64,000 bases of DNA from Symbiodinium sp. CCMP2592 (lineage: Eukaryota > Sar > Dinophyceae > Suessiales > Symbiodiniaceae): assembly GCA_905221615.1 (NCBI GenBank), contig CAJNDT010000502.1, positions 1,084,101 through 1,148,100 of the forward strand, written 5' to 3'. Under the pieces are notes generated by a model, which worked only from the letters and a program-made list of their open reading frames with translations, was not told the DNA's origin and ran no database searches. The position numbers and the translations under genes were made by a program. Shown in pieces: positions 1 through 11,530 of this stretch (position 1 is its first letter; each line of letters opens with the position of its first letter).

Positions 1-2987
1 CCTTCTTCTTTGCATCTCTCAGCATCTTGCGAACAGCTTTCTGGGCCTCTTTCGGAATATGAATGATGGGTAAGCAGACAATCATAGACACAAACTCACA
101 AACGTAAATATTTGCACTCCAGACGGCCTGCAAAAGGCTTTCGGGTTCTTCCCCAGGCTTTGTCTTCTCTTGTGCGGACTCCAAACAGGCTAAGAAGATA
201 GCGGCCTGCTCAGACAAATCATAGGAGGCCGGCAAATCGACCAAAGGCTTTCGATCCTGGCACAGAATACAGATATGAACAGGCTTTACCAAACAGCAGC
301 GAGGCTCCCAAATGATAACCAAACAGGAGTGAAGCTCCCACAGGCAAGCTCCGCCCCGAAAGCCCCCACAGCTTTCTGATTAGCACTTTCATCTTTCAGG
401 GCATCTTGCTTCTCTCGGTCCGCAGCGAAAGCTTTGGACTCTGCCTTGGAAACACCTGGGGGCAACGACTTTTCACCAACTTGTTTCTTTGCCTTTCCTG
501 CACAGTACTGGGATACCGGTTGTCTGGAATTTAAGGGGCCCTATTCTTATTCAGACTCTCACTCTCCACCTTCGCTCTCAGCACGTCTTTTCTTCATCTT
601 TGGTGCTTCTTCGTCCTGCTGGTCCTTTTCCTCCTTTTCTTTCTTGACACGGCCCTTCTTCGTCCCTTTCTCTATCTCCTTTGAACCACTTGCCTCTGCT
701 TGTGACTTCCTGTTTCTCACTCCGGTGGGCTCTGCCTCCTCCTTTGCCTTTGTCTTCGAATCCTCTGCCTTTGTCTTCCGGGCTTTCTTCTCCTCCTCCT
801 GTTCCTCTGGGTGCTCCCTGGCCTTCGTCTTTTTGGATCTCTTTGGCTTCTCCTCCTCGTTTGCCTTCTTTATCGGATCCTGTTCTTCAGACTCTTTCGA
901 TTTTTCCTTCCTCCTCTTCTCTTCTGAGATCTTCTTCATTGCCTCTGGCTTCGACTCCTCTGGCTCTGTCTTTGGCTCCTCCTTGTCCTCGTCATATTCC
1001 TTTGGCTTTGGTTCCTCTGACTTTGACTTTGGGCCGCACTTCTCCTTCTTTTCCTCCTTCTTTTCCTCCTCCTCTGACTTTGACTTTGGGCGGCACTTGT
1101 CCTTCTTTTCCTCATTCTTTTGCTCCTCCATTTCCTTTGGCTTCGGTTCCTCTGACTTTGACTTTGGGCGGCGCTTCTCCTTCTTTTCCTCCTCCTTTTC
1201 CTCCTCCCCTGACTTTGACTCTGGGCGGCGCTTCTCCTTCTTTTCCTCTTTCTTTCCCTCCTTCATTTCCTTTGGCTTGGACTCCTCTGGCTTTGTCTCT
1301 GTGGGCTCCTTCTCCTTTTCCTCTTTCTTTCCCTCCTCCATTTCCATTGGCTTGGACTCCTCTGGCTTTGTCTTTGTCGGCTCCTTCTTCTTCTTGTCCT
1401 GTTCCTCCTCCATTTCCTTTGGCTTGGAATCCTCCGACTTTGTCTTCGTGGGTTTCTTCTTTTCCTCCTCTTTTTCCGCTGGCTTGGTATCCTCCTCTGA
1501 TTTTGTCTTTATGCACTCCTCTTTCTCCTCCTCCTCTTCCTTTGTCTTTGGCTTTGCATCCTTCTTCTCTTCCTCTGTCTCTGCCTCAGCTTCCTCCTCT
1601 TCATCTTCGGTTGCCTCCTCCTCTGCCTTTGACTTCGAATCCTCTGGGACCGCCTGCGCATTCCGCTCCTTCTCTGTTCCCTTCTTTGCGGCTGGACCCG
1701 AACCGCCCTCCTGCTCCTCCGACTCATCCTCGGAGCTTGCCTCCTCATCGGAATGCTCTCCCATCCTTCGCGTGGATGCATCAGAGAGCACTGGATCATT
1801 CTCCTTCTCCTCTTCTTCGCTGATCTCCGCTGCATCGCAGACATCTGCAGCATCTGCACCTCCTTCTGCGGCTTCCTGCTTCTTCCGAGCCTGTAACCAA
1901 GGTTTTGGATAAAGTATTTAGAAACAGAACAAAAGATGTGTGCAACCTCTCTTTGGCCTTGTGCTCTAGCACAATGTCCTTCAAAATTGCCATATTTGGT
2001 TGATTGGTCCTGGCAAGTTAATGCAAAAAACTCAGATATGATTTGTTCGCACAGCGACACATCCGGTTAATGAACGATCGTCGGCCTCGTCTTGGAAGTC
2101 TTTCGACTCCGAAGACGAACATAGCTGAGCAGCTCCCTTTGAACCTTGGCCTCTTCCTCTGCCCATGCCTTCCAGAAGAAATGACCGTTCGAAGCCAATT
2201 TCAATGGAAACCACGAATTGCCTATGCATGCCTGCTTTTGATACTTGTGCTTGCAGTTCTTCACGAGGGGCTTGTTCGAAGCAGCATGGACCAAAGCAGC
2301 CTGGCACAAGAGGCAGTTTTAAGTGTTAAAACCAAGGCGAGGAAACAAACATGGCAGGTCTACAACCATCTCCCGATATGTCGGGTAGAAGTCAAGGAAG
2401 GTTGCAAAGAAGTCCAGGACAAAGACAAAATTGTCACTTCCGTGGGGGTCCTCGGCCTCGGTTGACTGCAACTCTAGCTTGAAAATCAAAACCGACTGTT
2501 TCTTAATGAGCATCCCACGATATCAGAACCGATGCCTTGCGAAGGCATGTCGATAAAGGAATAATCGCAAGGAGCCTCGCAGCAATCAGTCTATCCCGAA
2601 ACTCTCGCAAGCACTCGTTTTGGGGGCCTGCCTTGTTCTGCTGCAGCTTTCGTTCCACCCTTTTCTCGGAGATCCCGCAGTCGGCTGCCAGCTTCATGTA
2701 CCTGTGCCGGGAGGAATCGAGAATTCACGGGGGGTGGTATTCTAGATTTTCCGAGCCTTTTCGTCATCATATTCGCATACTCCAAGTGTTCATTGTAAAA
2801 CACCTGCAAGCCACAGAAGATTTCGCCAAGCCCCAATCAAGAATGCAAATTTGAAGCACGTGATCCCCGGCCTTCAAGGTCTCGACGCGCTTGGTGTTGA
2901 GCGGCGTGTTGGGCATGCTGTGAGCTCGAAGGGCGGAGAAATAAAAAAGCCGGGCAGTCAAATCTTCGAAGGATTGTCCGGGGCATC
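1..2987 (-). CDS. Multi-exon gene with Lys/Glu-rich tail, partial, function unknown
   Basis: Nine exons join in one frame on the minus strand: 2987-2872, 2803-2757, 2701-2536, 2465-2367, 2300-2145, 2009-1947, 1890-570, 497-364 and 256-1 (running off the edge). The eight introns are 55-135 bp. Donors are GC at 2871, 2756, 2535 and 363 and GT at 2366, 2144, 1946 and 569; all acceptors are AG. The N-terminal half is globular with mixed charge (for example YNEHLEYANMMTKRYMKL and FVFVLDFFATFLDFYPTYRE), then an extreme Glu/Lys-rich segment, then a globular C-terminal part with an ILCQDRKPL stretch. I recognise no family. Further 5' exons probably lie in 2990-3500 (short open stretches near 3150-3230 and 3340-3430), but I could not join them in frame. 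The junctions at 363/257 and 2535/2466 are the least certain. The exon/intron pattern is strong evidence for a real gene; the product is hypothetical. Confidence 0.72.
570..1890 (-). CDS. Long Lys/Glu-rich low-complexity exon
   Basis: This is the largest exon of the gene at the left edge. It is bounded by an AG acceptor at 1891-1892 and a GT donor at 568-569. Its about 440 codons are dominated by Glu, Lys, Ser and Pro. Imperfect repeats of about 20 residues carry cores such as SKSEEPKPKEMEEQKNEEKK and TKPEESKP. The region should be disordered and highly charged, with possible coiled-coil stretches. The complementary strand and other frames also stay open because of the compositional bias; those long Ser/Phe- or Pro-rich frames are shadows. 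Confidence 0.7.
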
Positions 2988-3530
2988 CTATAAGGATAAT
3001 TCCCAGTCCTAGTGGTAGCTTTCGGTGTTGGCCTAATTAAGAAATCCCCATGATTATGAATCCATCATCGGCCTACTGCTGAGCCCAGCTGCTATTGCAC
3101 CGCAAAGCGAGTAAGCTCAAGAGGCCAAGACTTAAAAGGTGCAGTTGTCCCCCACCTGAGGTAGAATCGCACTGGCATTGGCATTTCCTCTTTGTACCTG
3201 CGGGTTCGTATCGGCTTCGGGGCTTCTTTTAAGTTTTACACTTGCTCGTAATCATAATGATTGGCGCACGGTTGGCTCGCTTCAAAGCTGCACCACGCAT
3301 CGCGAGAAAACATGGCAGGGATGCTTCGCTTTCACTAACCTTCGATAGCAGTCTTCATTGGGACTGTAATGAGAGCCTTTAGATCTGCGATTCTCTGGTT
3401 TGATTTGATCCAATGGCTTTGGCCTGCGATTGCCGATTCTATGTACTGGAAAAGTGGGGCCTTTCACGCCAATCACAGGTAATCGGGGGTCTTTGCCCAA
3501 GACCCTGGGTCCTAGGGTCTTTGGAAGCCC
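2988..3530. other. Upstream segment with possible unplaced exons
   Basis: On the minus strand short open pieces lie between splice-like signals: about 3198-3154 (CAG acceptor before a YKEEMPMPVRFYLR peptide, then a CAG/GTGGGG donor) and about 3425-3340 (ending at a CGAAG/GTTAGT donor). They could be 5' exons of the neighbouring gene, but phases could not be reconciled with the exon starting at 2987. The ORF at 3282-3500 may be a shadow. Confidence 0.3.
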
Positions 3531-3582
3531 AGGGTATATATGTATTTACATATACATATATATATATATATAATATCATATT
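3530..3582. repeat. AT-rich microsatellite
   Basis: Imperfect TA/TATG run between unique sequences. Confidence 0.8.
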
Positions 3583-3700
3583 CTACTTCACCCCAGTCTG
3601 TCATAGTAGAGACATATTACACACATACAAACACCGTGCGCATGTGGTTCCACAGAGTCCGTGTCGATCCCCGAAAGAGCGCATCACCCATCTAGTAATG

Positions 3701-3800
3701 GTTGATGATATAAATCCTGCATGACCCATAATAAGGAATATACCATAATTCCCATGGTTTAGGGTCCTTATAAGGTAATGCAGCAATGCAGGATTTGTAT
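3701..3800. mobile_element. Hairpin element family D, copy 1 (degenerate right arm)
   Basis: The left arm GTTGATGATATAAATCCTGC is shared with the copy at 7072. The core has the shared TTCCCATGGTTTAGGGTCCT block. The right arm ends ATGCAGGATTTGTAT and is imperfect. No coding capacity. Confidence 0.75.
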
Positions 3801-4727
3801 CCTAAACCCTCAACCCCCTATAGATCCCTTAAAGGAACCCCTTAGAGGTACCGTTATAGATCCCTTTAAAGGGAACCCTAGGATGTACATCATCCACCGA
3901 AGGATCCTAGAAGACGACCCAGAAGTCAAGACTCCGAGACCCCGAAGCCCTGAACCCTCAAGAGGGCGATTCGGATCTTCTATTCGCAGCATAGAACCAA
4001 AATCGTGCGATTTGGGCACATGTCCACATGCAATTAGAAGGCGATTTGGGGGTTGCATGTCCAAATCGCTAGCGATTTGCGATGTGCGATTTAGCCTTCT
4101 AAGGTTTAGGGTATAGGATTTAGGGGTTTAGGGGTGTAGGGTTCAGGGGTTTAGGGTTTAGGGGGTGCAGCACTCCTACATGACGGACACCAAAACGGGT
4201 GCTCAACTCGAACAGTACCCATGAGCAAGGCACGACACGGAAGGATCTTCCTCGAATGTTTGCCGGAAAATTGGGCCGCCACTCTAACCTTCAAAACTCT
4301 TCCAAATTCTGCCCTTATAAAGGAAACATCGCGATACCCCCGAAAGGCTTTTATGAAATCGACAAAATTTCACACAGGCCTGCAACACCCTATATGGAAA
4401 TGGAAACCCCTGAACCCCTAAACCCTAAACCCCATTCAAACGAAAGTCGGACTGAACCCCTACACCCTTTAACCGGCTTAACCCTTTCAACGGAAGCCGT
4501 AAAGGAACGCCCTTTTAACGGAACCCCTAACCCCTGAACCCTAAGCCCCTAAAACCCTCAACCTATACAAACCTCAAAGGACCCTTTAGAGGAGCCCGCA
4601 AAGGAACCCTTCAACGAACCCTAAATGTTAACCCCGTTCAAAAGAAAGTCGGAGGACGCTGGGAAAGGTTTGTCGCAGCTGATCGGCTACTTCACCACCT
4701 GGCCCTTCGCCTTTCATAGAACTAAGG

Positions 4728-4830
4728 CTCCATGTACCCAAATAGGGTTCCTTTAAGGAGTTTATTTCAGGGTCTATAAGGGTTTAGGGAAATTTAAAGA
4801 ATATAAGGGTCCACGTACCCAAATAGTACA
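4728..4830. mobile_element. Hairpin-like element family E, divergent copy
   Basis: It contains CTCCATGTACCCAAATAG and, about 75 bp on, GTCCACGTACCCAAATAG in the same orientation. It may therefore be two left halves or a rearranged copy. Confidence 0.45.
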
Positions 4831-4852
4831 TACGTCATACGTACAACGACGG

Positions 4853-4960
4853 TTCCCAGAGACTCCAATATCCCTTAATTAAGAATATTCCTTAAATCAT
4901 ATTAGGGATCCTACTGTAATTTAAGGTATATATTGCCTAGTTAGGGCATTTTGGAGTTTT
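4853..4960. mobile_element. Hairpin element family B, copy 1
   Basis: The left end GTTCCCAGAGACTCCAATAT and the AATATTCCTTAAATCATA core match the other family B copies. The right arm (GGCATTTTGGAGTTTT) has decayed. Confidence 0.65.
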
Positions 4961-5475
4961 AATGTTGTACTAGGGTGGAGGGTTTAAGACGGCTCAGGGT
5001 TCGGGTTTCGGACACAGCACTTTTCCTGCTATTGCTTAGGGCTTTGGGTTTAGGGTTCATAGCATTTTGTTGGCAGGGCTTAGCGTTTAGGGCTCATCAA
5101 GTGTTTCTTGGTTGAGGGTTTAGGGCCTAGGGTTCATAGAGATCTTGTGGGTTCATCTAGTTGTTGTTGGTTTAAGGTTCAGGGCTGGGGGGGCACTTTC
5201 ATGTGAAGTAGGATGGCTTATGATTGGTCCTTCCATAACACCACTAGAACAACCGACAATCACCCATCTTCTACAAGAGCCGCATATGGCCCCATCCTCA
5301 TGTGTAGTTCTCTGAAGTAGGGTCCCTCTCTATAGGTCCCCAAAATAGGATCGCACCCTTATATAACGGACACCCTGATTTGGTTGTAGAACTACCCTTA
5401 TTGTAGTACCATCATCGAGACCCTCATGGATTCCCTTATAGAAGCCCTTATACATCCCTTTAAAGACCCGAATTT

Positions 5476-5588
5476 GTTAGGTACTGCCCCCATACAGTAA
5501 GAGTCTATAATAGGGCTACTATGAAGGTCCGAATATATCTATATTATGAATATTATTCAACTATTACTGAGTGGGGGCCGTACCCAAC
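5476..5588 (+). mobile_element. Hairpin element family H, copy 1
   Basis: Ends GTTAGGTACTGCCCCCA and GGGGGCCGTACCCAAC are inverted copies. The whole element is similar to the reverse complement of 20719-20829, including TCTATAATAGGGCTACTAT and ATATATCTATATTATGAATA blocks. Confidence 0.75.
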
Positions 5589-5602
5589 TAATTTGTAACT
5601 AC

Positions 5603-5703
5603 TGCTGATGGACAAAATCCTGCATGACCCTTAGGACTCTAAACTATGGGAATTATGACATATTCCTTATAGTGGGTAATGCAGGATTTTGTCCATCAAC
5701 AGT
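5603..5703. mobile_element. Hairpin element family D, copy 2
   Basis: Nearly perfect inverted ends GATGGACAAAATCCTGCAT and ATGCAGGATTTTGTCCATC flank a core sharing AAACTATGGGAATTAT and TATTCCTTAT with the copy at 7072. Confidence 0.8.
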
Positions 5704-5830
5704 ACCACCATCCAGGCGAACTATCATGGAAGAGCGTGATCCGGTTCCAGAACTTGCCGTCGAAGGATGAACACCTGCTCCGGCAGCAGTTTCTCACATG
5801 CAGAGGCCCTAAAAGAAGCGACTTAAGGTT

Positions 5831-5925
5831 TACCTGGACCCTAAGGAACCTACCTTTTTAGGGTTCCCTAATATGGTTTCTTTTTATAAGTCCTCAAAAA
5901 GGTAGGTTACGTGGGGTTAAGGTAG
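5831..5925. mobile_element. Hairpin element family I, copy 1
   Basis: Arms built on ACCTACCTTTTTAGGG and CAAAAAGGTAGGTT with AAGGTTTAC / GTTAAGGTAG ends. Relatives are at 26096 and 31651. Confidence 0.55.
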
Positions 5926-6467
5926 GGTAATTGAGGGTTAGGGTTTCGGATAAGTTGGGGTTAAGGTTTAGTGCTCTGGGTTTGCATCTTAATAGCTTAG
6001 GCAGTAGGGCCTAGGGCCAAGGCCCTCTCGATAGTCGTTCGATTTAGGGCTTCGCTGCAACCAGATTCCCAGAGTCTCCAAAAGCCTTGCGTCAGTTCAT
6101 GAATTAGATACCTCCTAAGATGAAGTGCCTTCCGTAAACCAGTGAAACTAGCCCATCAAACCCCAGTATGCAAACCCCGATGTAGCCCTCAAACCCCGAA
6201 GTCTAAACCCTAAACCCAACACACAAAACCCTGAACTCGACGTCATAGTTCAGTAGTATTCTGAAGCCGACGCTGTGAAGCCTTCATTCAGAGATTTTGG
6301 AGTCTCCAAGGCTTCTCCTCAACTAGTTTCGGAAAGGTCCCAGTCCCAGGTTAGGGGTCTTGGCTTGAACTTGGATTTCCAGGGGTTCAAAAGTGTTTTT
6401 GTACTCTAGGTGTTTATTTGCATAGTGTAGAGTTTATGCTGCTCTCTTCGATTGTAAGGTTTTACAA

Positions 6468-6577
6468 TCCCAAAGGGTCCAAAGTACCTTTATGGTAGAA
6501 TGTAGGGTTTCTATAGTGGGAATTACTATTATGATTTGGGGAAGTATTCCCCATAACAGTACCTAGAACCCTTTGGG
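6468..6577 (+). mobile_element. Hairpin element family G, copy 1
   Basis: Inverted ends TCCCAAAGGGTCCAAAGTAC and GTACCTAGAACCCTTTGGGA. Only a few substitutions separate it from 20942-21049, which has the same orientation and length. Confidence 0.8.
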
Positions 6578-7071
6578 AATGAGGGTTAGCTGTTGGCATG
6601 GCTGCCCGCAAGGCCCATGCCCTCCTCGTTCCGCCTCATCAGGGTGTCAAGGCGATTGCTGCTGTGTGTGAGAATGTGGGTTTGGTTGTTGTTGTTGTGG
6701 TTCTGCTGGTTCTGGGTGTGGGCGTGGGTGCGGGCGTGGGTGTGTGGGTGCGTTGTTGTCATCGGGGTCGTGGTCGCCAGCGACTGTTTGTGATGAGTCG
6801 TTGTAGGTGTCTTCGTCGTCAGCGTGGTTGTTGTGGCTGCTCTGACCTATTGCAAAAACTACCGATATGCTGTGCTCTCGCATCCGTACTGTTTTCCGTC
6901 GCGTTCAACGGTCTTGTACTGTCAACTGATTGTCGTAGCTCTTGCTTTGGCTGTGTTACGGACTAGACTCTGAATTTGTAATAAGAAAGCCGCACTGGCA
7001 ATACTACGCAGGGTTGGACCTTTCCATGTTTCGAAGAACGAGCTATATGGCCGGTAGTGGGATGCAAGAGT
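6578..7071. other. Segment without recognisable gene
   Basis: Contains a GT/GTG-rich stretch near 6660-6770 that yields Val/Gly-rich open frames on the plus strand. No splice structure or family similarity was seen. Confidence 0.4.
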
Positions 7072-7201
7072 GCTACGGTTGATGATATAAATCCTGCATT
7101 ACCTTAAGGACCCTAAACTATGGGAATTATAGTATATTCCTTATTATGGGCCATGCAGGATTTATTATGGGCCATGCAGGATTTATATCATCAACCGTAG
7201 C
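7072..7201. mobile_element. Hairpin element family D, copy 3 (long perfect ends)
   Basis: The first and last 27 bases are perfect inverted copies (GCTACGGTTGATGATATAAA at the left, its complement at the right). An internal direct duplication of about 22 bp (GGGCCATGCAGGATTTAT word) lies just before the right arm. Probably the youngest copy of its family here. Confidence 0.85.
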
Positions 7202-7698
7202 GGCTCTTTGCAACCCATCTCACGCATCATGCAGTTCCAAAGGCTGAGCGGTGGAGGCCATCTTAGAAGCCTGAAGAATTCGAAGAAGGGCCTAGGATTT
7301 GGGGGATATTTCCAACAAAACACAAGGACCATGAAGGAATGCTATGGCATACGTACGGTACTATTGCAAGGTTTCCCGACACTATATTGAGTTTCTTAAT
7401 GGGCAATTAATCCTAAACCCTAAACTGTTTGGGTGTTGGACACAAGTGCCGTCCTGGCATTCGCAAAGGACACCCAGAGACTCCAGAATTCAAGGTATAT
7501 CCTTTACTACACTTAACTAAACCCTAAGCCCCTGAACCCTAAACTGGAGTCCTAGGGCAGCAGTAAGATCGAGCACCGAAGCCTCTGGATCCGGATCCCA
7601 AGTCCGAAATGTAGGATTTAGTCGTCCCGGCTTCAGCCAATGCTCTGCTGCATGAAGAAAACAGATGTGTTTAGGGGTTTGGGGTTGAGGGAAGTTCC

Positions 7699-7805
7699 AG
7701 GATGCCTTAGTACCCTTATTCCCTTCTTGTAGTCCTAGGTTCCTTATAAAGCTACCCAGTACCAAAAGGGGAGTCCTTCATATTCCTAGGTTACTGGCCG
7801 TCCTA
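7699..7805. mobile_element. Hairpin element family A, copy 1
   Basis: Shares the family A backbone (AGGATGCC end, TAGTCCTAGGTTCCTTATAA, TATTCCTAGGTTACTGG). The arms have decayed at the right tip (GGCCGTCCTA). Confidence 0.75.
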
Positions 7806-7842
7806 GAAGGGGATTCGTTGGTTGCAAGCTGTCTGCAGGCTA

Positions 7843-7949
7843 ATGTAGGAACCTGAATAAGAAGCCCTGGGCCTATAACCCCAAAAATAGTAGGGCTCCT
7901 TGAAGGAACCCTAATACAGGCCCAAGGTTTCTTAATCAGGGTCCTACAT
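7843..7949. mobile_element. Hairpin element family F, copy 1
   Basis: Begins ATGTAGGAACCTGA and ends TCAGGGTCCTACAT. The core has GGGCCTATAACCCCAAAAAT. It is a near match to 19293-19399 and starts less than 40 bp after a family A copy. Confidence 0.75.
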
Positions 7950-8007
7950 CACAGGGTTTTTTCTAAACACTGCGGGGGGCTCGAGAGATGGTTTGATGAG
8001 CATACTA

Positions 8008-8107
8008 TCGGGGCCTGAAATAGTTACCTACCCTATTTTGGTGGGTTCCTTATTATAATTATGATATAATGGGCCCTAAAACCCTATTCCAAATATGAAG
8101 GCACCGA
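8008..8107. mobile_element. Family Q element, copy 1
   Basis: Shares GGGTTCCTTATTATAATTAT and ATGGGCCCTAAAACCC-type words with 27369-27475. The inverted ends are poor. Confidence 0.4.
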
Positions 8108-8972
8108 CATTAGATGTACATGTTTGTACTGACTAATTGTGTGTCATATTTCTATAGCAGGAGACACACAGGCTCGCGAAACTTTGAGGCAACTAAAGAT
8201 AAGTGGAGCCAGTGACCCAAGCCCTGAAAACCCTCAATCCCTGAACCGTGAATTATGTACAGCAAGCCCCCGCTACCAAGTCCCCAAGGTTCAGGAGTTA
8301 GGACAAAGGGTTAGGTTTCGGGGTTGGAGGAAAGGGCTCTCATTTTTGCGGCTTAGAGTTTAGTGTCCGGGGGTTGGGAGCTGGGGCTATACATGTAGGC
8401 TGACACTTCTGGTGTTAGTTCTCATCGTCACAACACGCGATAAGTAGACCTCGCGTTTAGGGTTACGTTGCCGGTTGTGCAAGCAGCTCGTCGGATGCAT
8501 GGCTCTCGATGCAGGAAATGTAGGACACTGGCATGAGTTTGGGTATAGACTCTTCGGTTGCATGCAAGTTTACCGATCTAAACCCTGAGTTTGCAGAGGA
8601 CGTCCTCAGGTTCATCGAGATAGGTGCGACAGCTCCGCGCCTTTTTTCGAAACGAACGCATACGCTGCAAGGAGGCAATCCTTGAGCATCAGATGCGCAA
8701 GAACCACGCACTAGAGCAATTCCACAGCTTCCTGGGAAAAGAGCTTGTATCATGTCTTAGTTCTGATTTGTGACTTATGCTGATGATGCTTCTAGGTAAT
8801 TACTACCACTGTTCTTGTTATGAAGATCATTCTCAGCAAAGCGCTGGGGTCTAGAAAGTCTAGGACAGGAGGAAAGTCTCTAAACATTCCCTACACTTCC
8901 TGCTGTTCATGAGCCATCCTAAGTGGGCGCACTGCACTTGTCGGGACCCTGGTTTGGGTTGAGGGTTCGCGG

Positions 8973-9087
8973 GTTCCCAGAGTCTCCAATATCGCTTCAT
9001 AAAGGAATACTCCTTAAATCATACCAGGGATCCTACTATGATTTAATTTAATGGTTTTTTCCTTAGTTAAGGCATATTGGAGTCTTA
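8973..9087. mobile_element. Hairpin element family B, copy 2
   Basis: Left end TTCCCAGAGTCTCCAATAT, core CCTTAAATCATACCAGGGAT, right end ATATTGGAGTCTTAG. Confidence 0.65.
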
Positions 9088-9377
9088 GCGTTAGGATACC
9101 ATGAACCCCTAAGCCCTAAATCCTTATAGGGGTCAGGATGCGCTAAACCCCTGAACCCTAAACCCTCCACTCTAAACCCCAAAACCCTCTCATTGATTTG
9201 TAGGGTCAAAGCAGAATAGGGTTCCTCCTTCAGAGGGTTCATTTGAAGGTCATTGTTGGGGTTGTATGTAGATCTTGCACAGGTTTTAGGGTCCTGTGCG
9301 TCCTCAAAAAGCTTCATGAGTTGCATGTACTTGTATAGGGCTCCTTCAAGGGCTCCTTTTACCGGAATCTTCGGATC

Positions 9378-9472
9378 TTCAAGTACCCAAATAGTAGGGT
9401 TTTAGGTCCCAAAATCCATACCCTGAATGGTTTTTTGACTTGGACACCCTACTATTTGGGTACTTGGACCCT
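9378..9472. mobile_element. Hairpin element family E, copy 2
   Basis: Good inverted ends: AAGTACCCAAATAGTAGGGT and ACCCTACTATTTGGGTACTT, with a 50-bp loop region. Confidence 0.8.
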
Positions 9473-10030
9473 CAGGGTAGCTACATACCTTTGATACCCA
9501 TGATTCAGAATTATGTCTTTTATATACTTAACCGAGATTCTTTGCACACAAAGCCATGCGAGGTACGTGACTCGACATGGCGTTGCTGGAGGATCTCGCG
9601 TCTTGTCTTGTCAGGGTTTGTGGCTTCTGGGGTTTGTGGGGGCGTGTAGGGCTTCTGGGACTTATGGGGGTTATAGGTCTTAGAAGCTTTACATTATACG
9701 GCTCATAGGGCTTAGTTGCAATAGGGTTCCGAACTTGTGGAAGGTTTGAACTAACTTTCGCAATGATTTCTGAACTGCGCGTATGATATGTGTACACTTG
9801 AAAACCTCTCTTCGGGCCAGCACATCCAGATCCCTTTTGGCAATTCTTCCTTTGATTGGGATCCTCCCTAAGCTCTCAAAGACCATACTCCGTTTCGAGC
9901 AGTTTTTCGTTGCACACATGGGCTCAGCTGGGCTTCAATACTTCTACGCCCGCTCGAACTGACCTTAGCAATGACAGACGAGCACGAACCCCCGATAGAA
10001 GGGCCAAAGTTCCAAGCATTCAATCCCACC

Positions 10031-10140
10031 TAGGATGCCCAGTAGTACCCTTATTCCCTTTTTCTAGTCCTAGGTTCCTTATAAAGTTACCCAATGCCAA
10101 AAAGAGAGGCCTTTTTATTCTTCGGTTACTGGGTATCCTA
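10031..10140. mobile_element. Hairpin element family A, copy 2
   Basis: Ends TAGGATGCCCAGTAGTACCC and GGTTACTGGGTATCCTA. Internal TAGTCCTAGGTTCCTTATAA as in the other family A copies. Confidence 0.82.
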
Positions 10141-10169
10141 GCCTCCATCAGCTTGAGCAGGTACCTGGA

Positions 10170-10246
10170 GGCTCCATAGTAGTTCCTTTTTCGGGTTCAT
10201 AGGAAGAATCCAAAACGGTAATCCAAAAAGGAACTACTATGGAGCC
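10170..10246. mobile_element. Hairpin element family M, copy 1
   Basis: A short element of 77 bp. Inverted ends GGCTCCATAGTAGTTCCTTT and AAAGGAACTACTATGGAGCC are perfect. Confidence 0.82.
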
Positions 10247-10998
10247 TATGGGTAAGCCGGAAGCGAGACCCGAGACCACGTTTCGGACAAGGCCCTTTAA
10301 CAAAAGCCTGCTTGGAGGTTCAGGAGAATTCGCCCGTAAGCCATACGCATGCTGACATGTCGCTGGTTGGGTTCCACTGTACTTATAACCCCCCTACATA
10401 CAAAGCTCCCTAGCTCCAGATCCTAAACCCTTACAGAAATCATTGAATTAGCAGACCCTCATGAAACAGCGAAAGCCTGCCCAAAAAAGCAGCTTAAGCC
10501 GCAAACCGAAGCTTTAAACGCTAGGCTCCAAACCCTTGGACGCCAAACCCCAAACCCATAATCTTATATCAACTTATATTCTTACCGAAACCATGATCTT
10601 ACATCAACTTATGTTCTTACCAAAACCTCTTTTAAGGTCCATGGCAGCAGCTGCACCCTCGTGGTGCCGGCAGTTTTGCTCGTAGCTGCAGCGACTCTGT
10701 GCGTCTACCGACAGATGACCGAGGACAGGGCGGCCTTCTGGTGTTTGCATTTGGGAGTTTCCGAATAGAAGAAAAACCTAAACCTAAATCAAGGGATCTA
10801 CCGTAGGGTTCCCTTTAAAGGGGTCTATAAGGGTTAGGTTATATAGTATAATTACGGGATCTATAAGGGAGTTTGTGTTTGCATTTCGACAGGATCCCAG
10901 CATGGAAGTACTTAAAGGATCATGGGACTTAGTAAGTTTAAGTAAGATTGTAAATACTTTAATTGGGGTTATATGTACCTGAATTGGGGTTATGAATT

Positions 10999-11087
10999 TG
11001 GGAGTTTCCGAATATAGGGGACCCGAATATAGTACTCTGAGCAGCGGGACCCTTATTTGTAAGGACTCCAAAATAGGTACCCCGAGT
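10999..11087. mobile_element. Family J element, copy 1
   Basis: Contains TTGGGAGTTTCCGAATA and AGGACTCCAAAATAGGTACC. The same words recur at 11244 and 26245. The right arm is unclear. Confidence 0.5.
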
Positions 11088-11243
11088 TTTTGTGCCCTTC
11101 TCTTAGATCCCCAATACCCAACCTTTAAACTTTCAGAGAGGGAAACCCGGTAGGCCTCCGCATTCCCTAAACTTTTTGGGTTCTTGTAGTTCAGTAGGAA
11201 TCGGAAAGTTTAACTTTTCAATTCCAAAACTAGAGTCATTGCA

Positions 11244-11315
11244 TTTTGGAGTTTCCGAATAGGACCCTTATTATAAGGACTCCAAAATAGATACCCCGAA
11301 TTCTTGGAAACCCCC
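11244..11315. mobile_element. Family J element, copy 2 (short)
   Basis: Starts TTTTGGAGTTTCCGAAT and ends TTCTTGGAAACCCCC. Internal ACCCTTATTATAAGGACTCC is itself partly palindromic. Confidence 0.55.
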
Positions 11316-11459
11316 ATTTTGACAGGATCCCAGAATGGAAGCAATAGGGAGAACTCAAACCATTGAAGAATCGTCTTTTGCGGCACACTTACACTGAAGA
11401 CGTGACAGAAGTGAGCGTGGATGTGAAATGCCAAACCCCAGAACCACCCAGAGCCCAAA

Positions 11460-11530
11460 TACCGGAACACTTGGGGTTTCGGCTTGGGGTTTTAGGGTTT
11501 AGGGTTTAGGGTGTTGGTGTTTAGGGTTTA
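11460..11530 (+). repeat. Telomere-like TTTAGGG run
   Basis: Several consecutive TTTAGGG units on the plus strand with one-base variants. Confidence 0.8.

Noticed and set aside
434-1912. Ser/Phe-rich 492-codon plus-strand frame (and a Pro-rich one at 681-1823)
   Set aside because: Antisense shadows of the Lys/Glu-rich exon. The minus strand has splice sites that join in phase; the plus-strand frames have only low-complexity sequence.
6593-6966. Val/Gly-rich ORFs resembling a membrane segment
   Set aside because: Produced by a GT-rich simple sequence in gene-poor DNA; no splice signals or homologous context.
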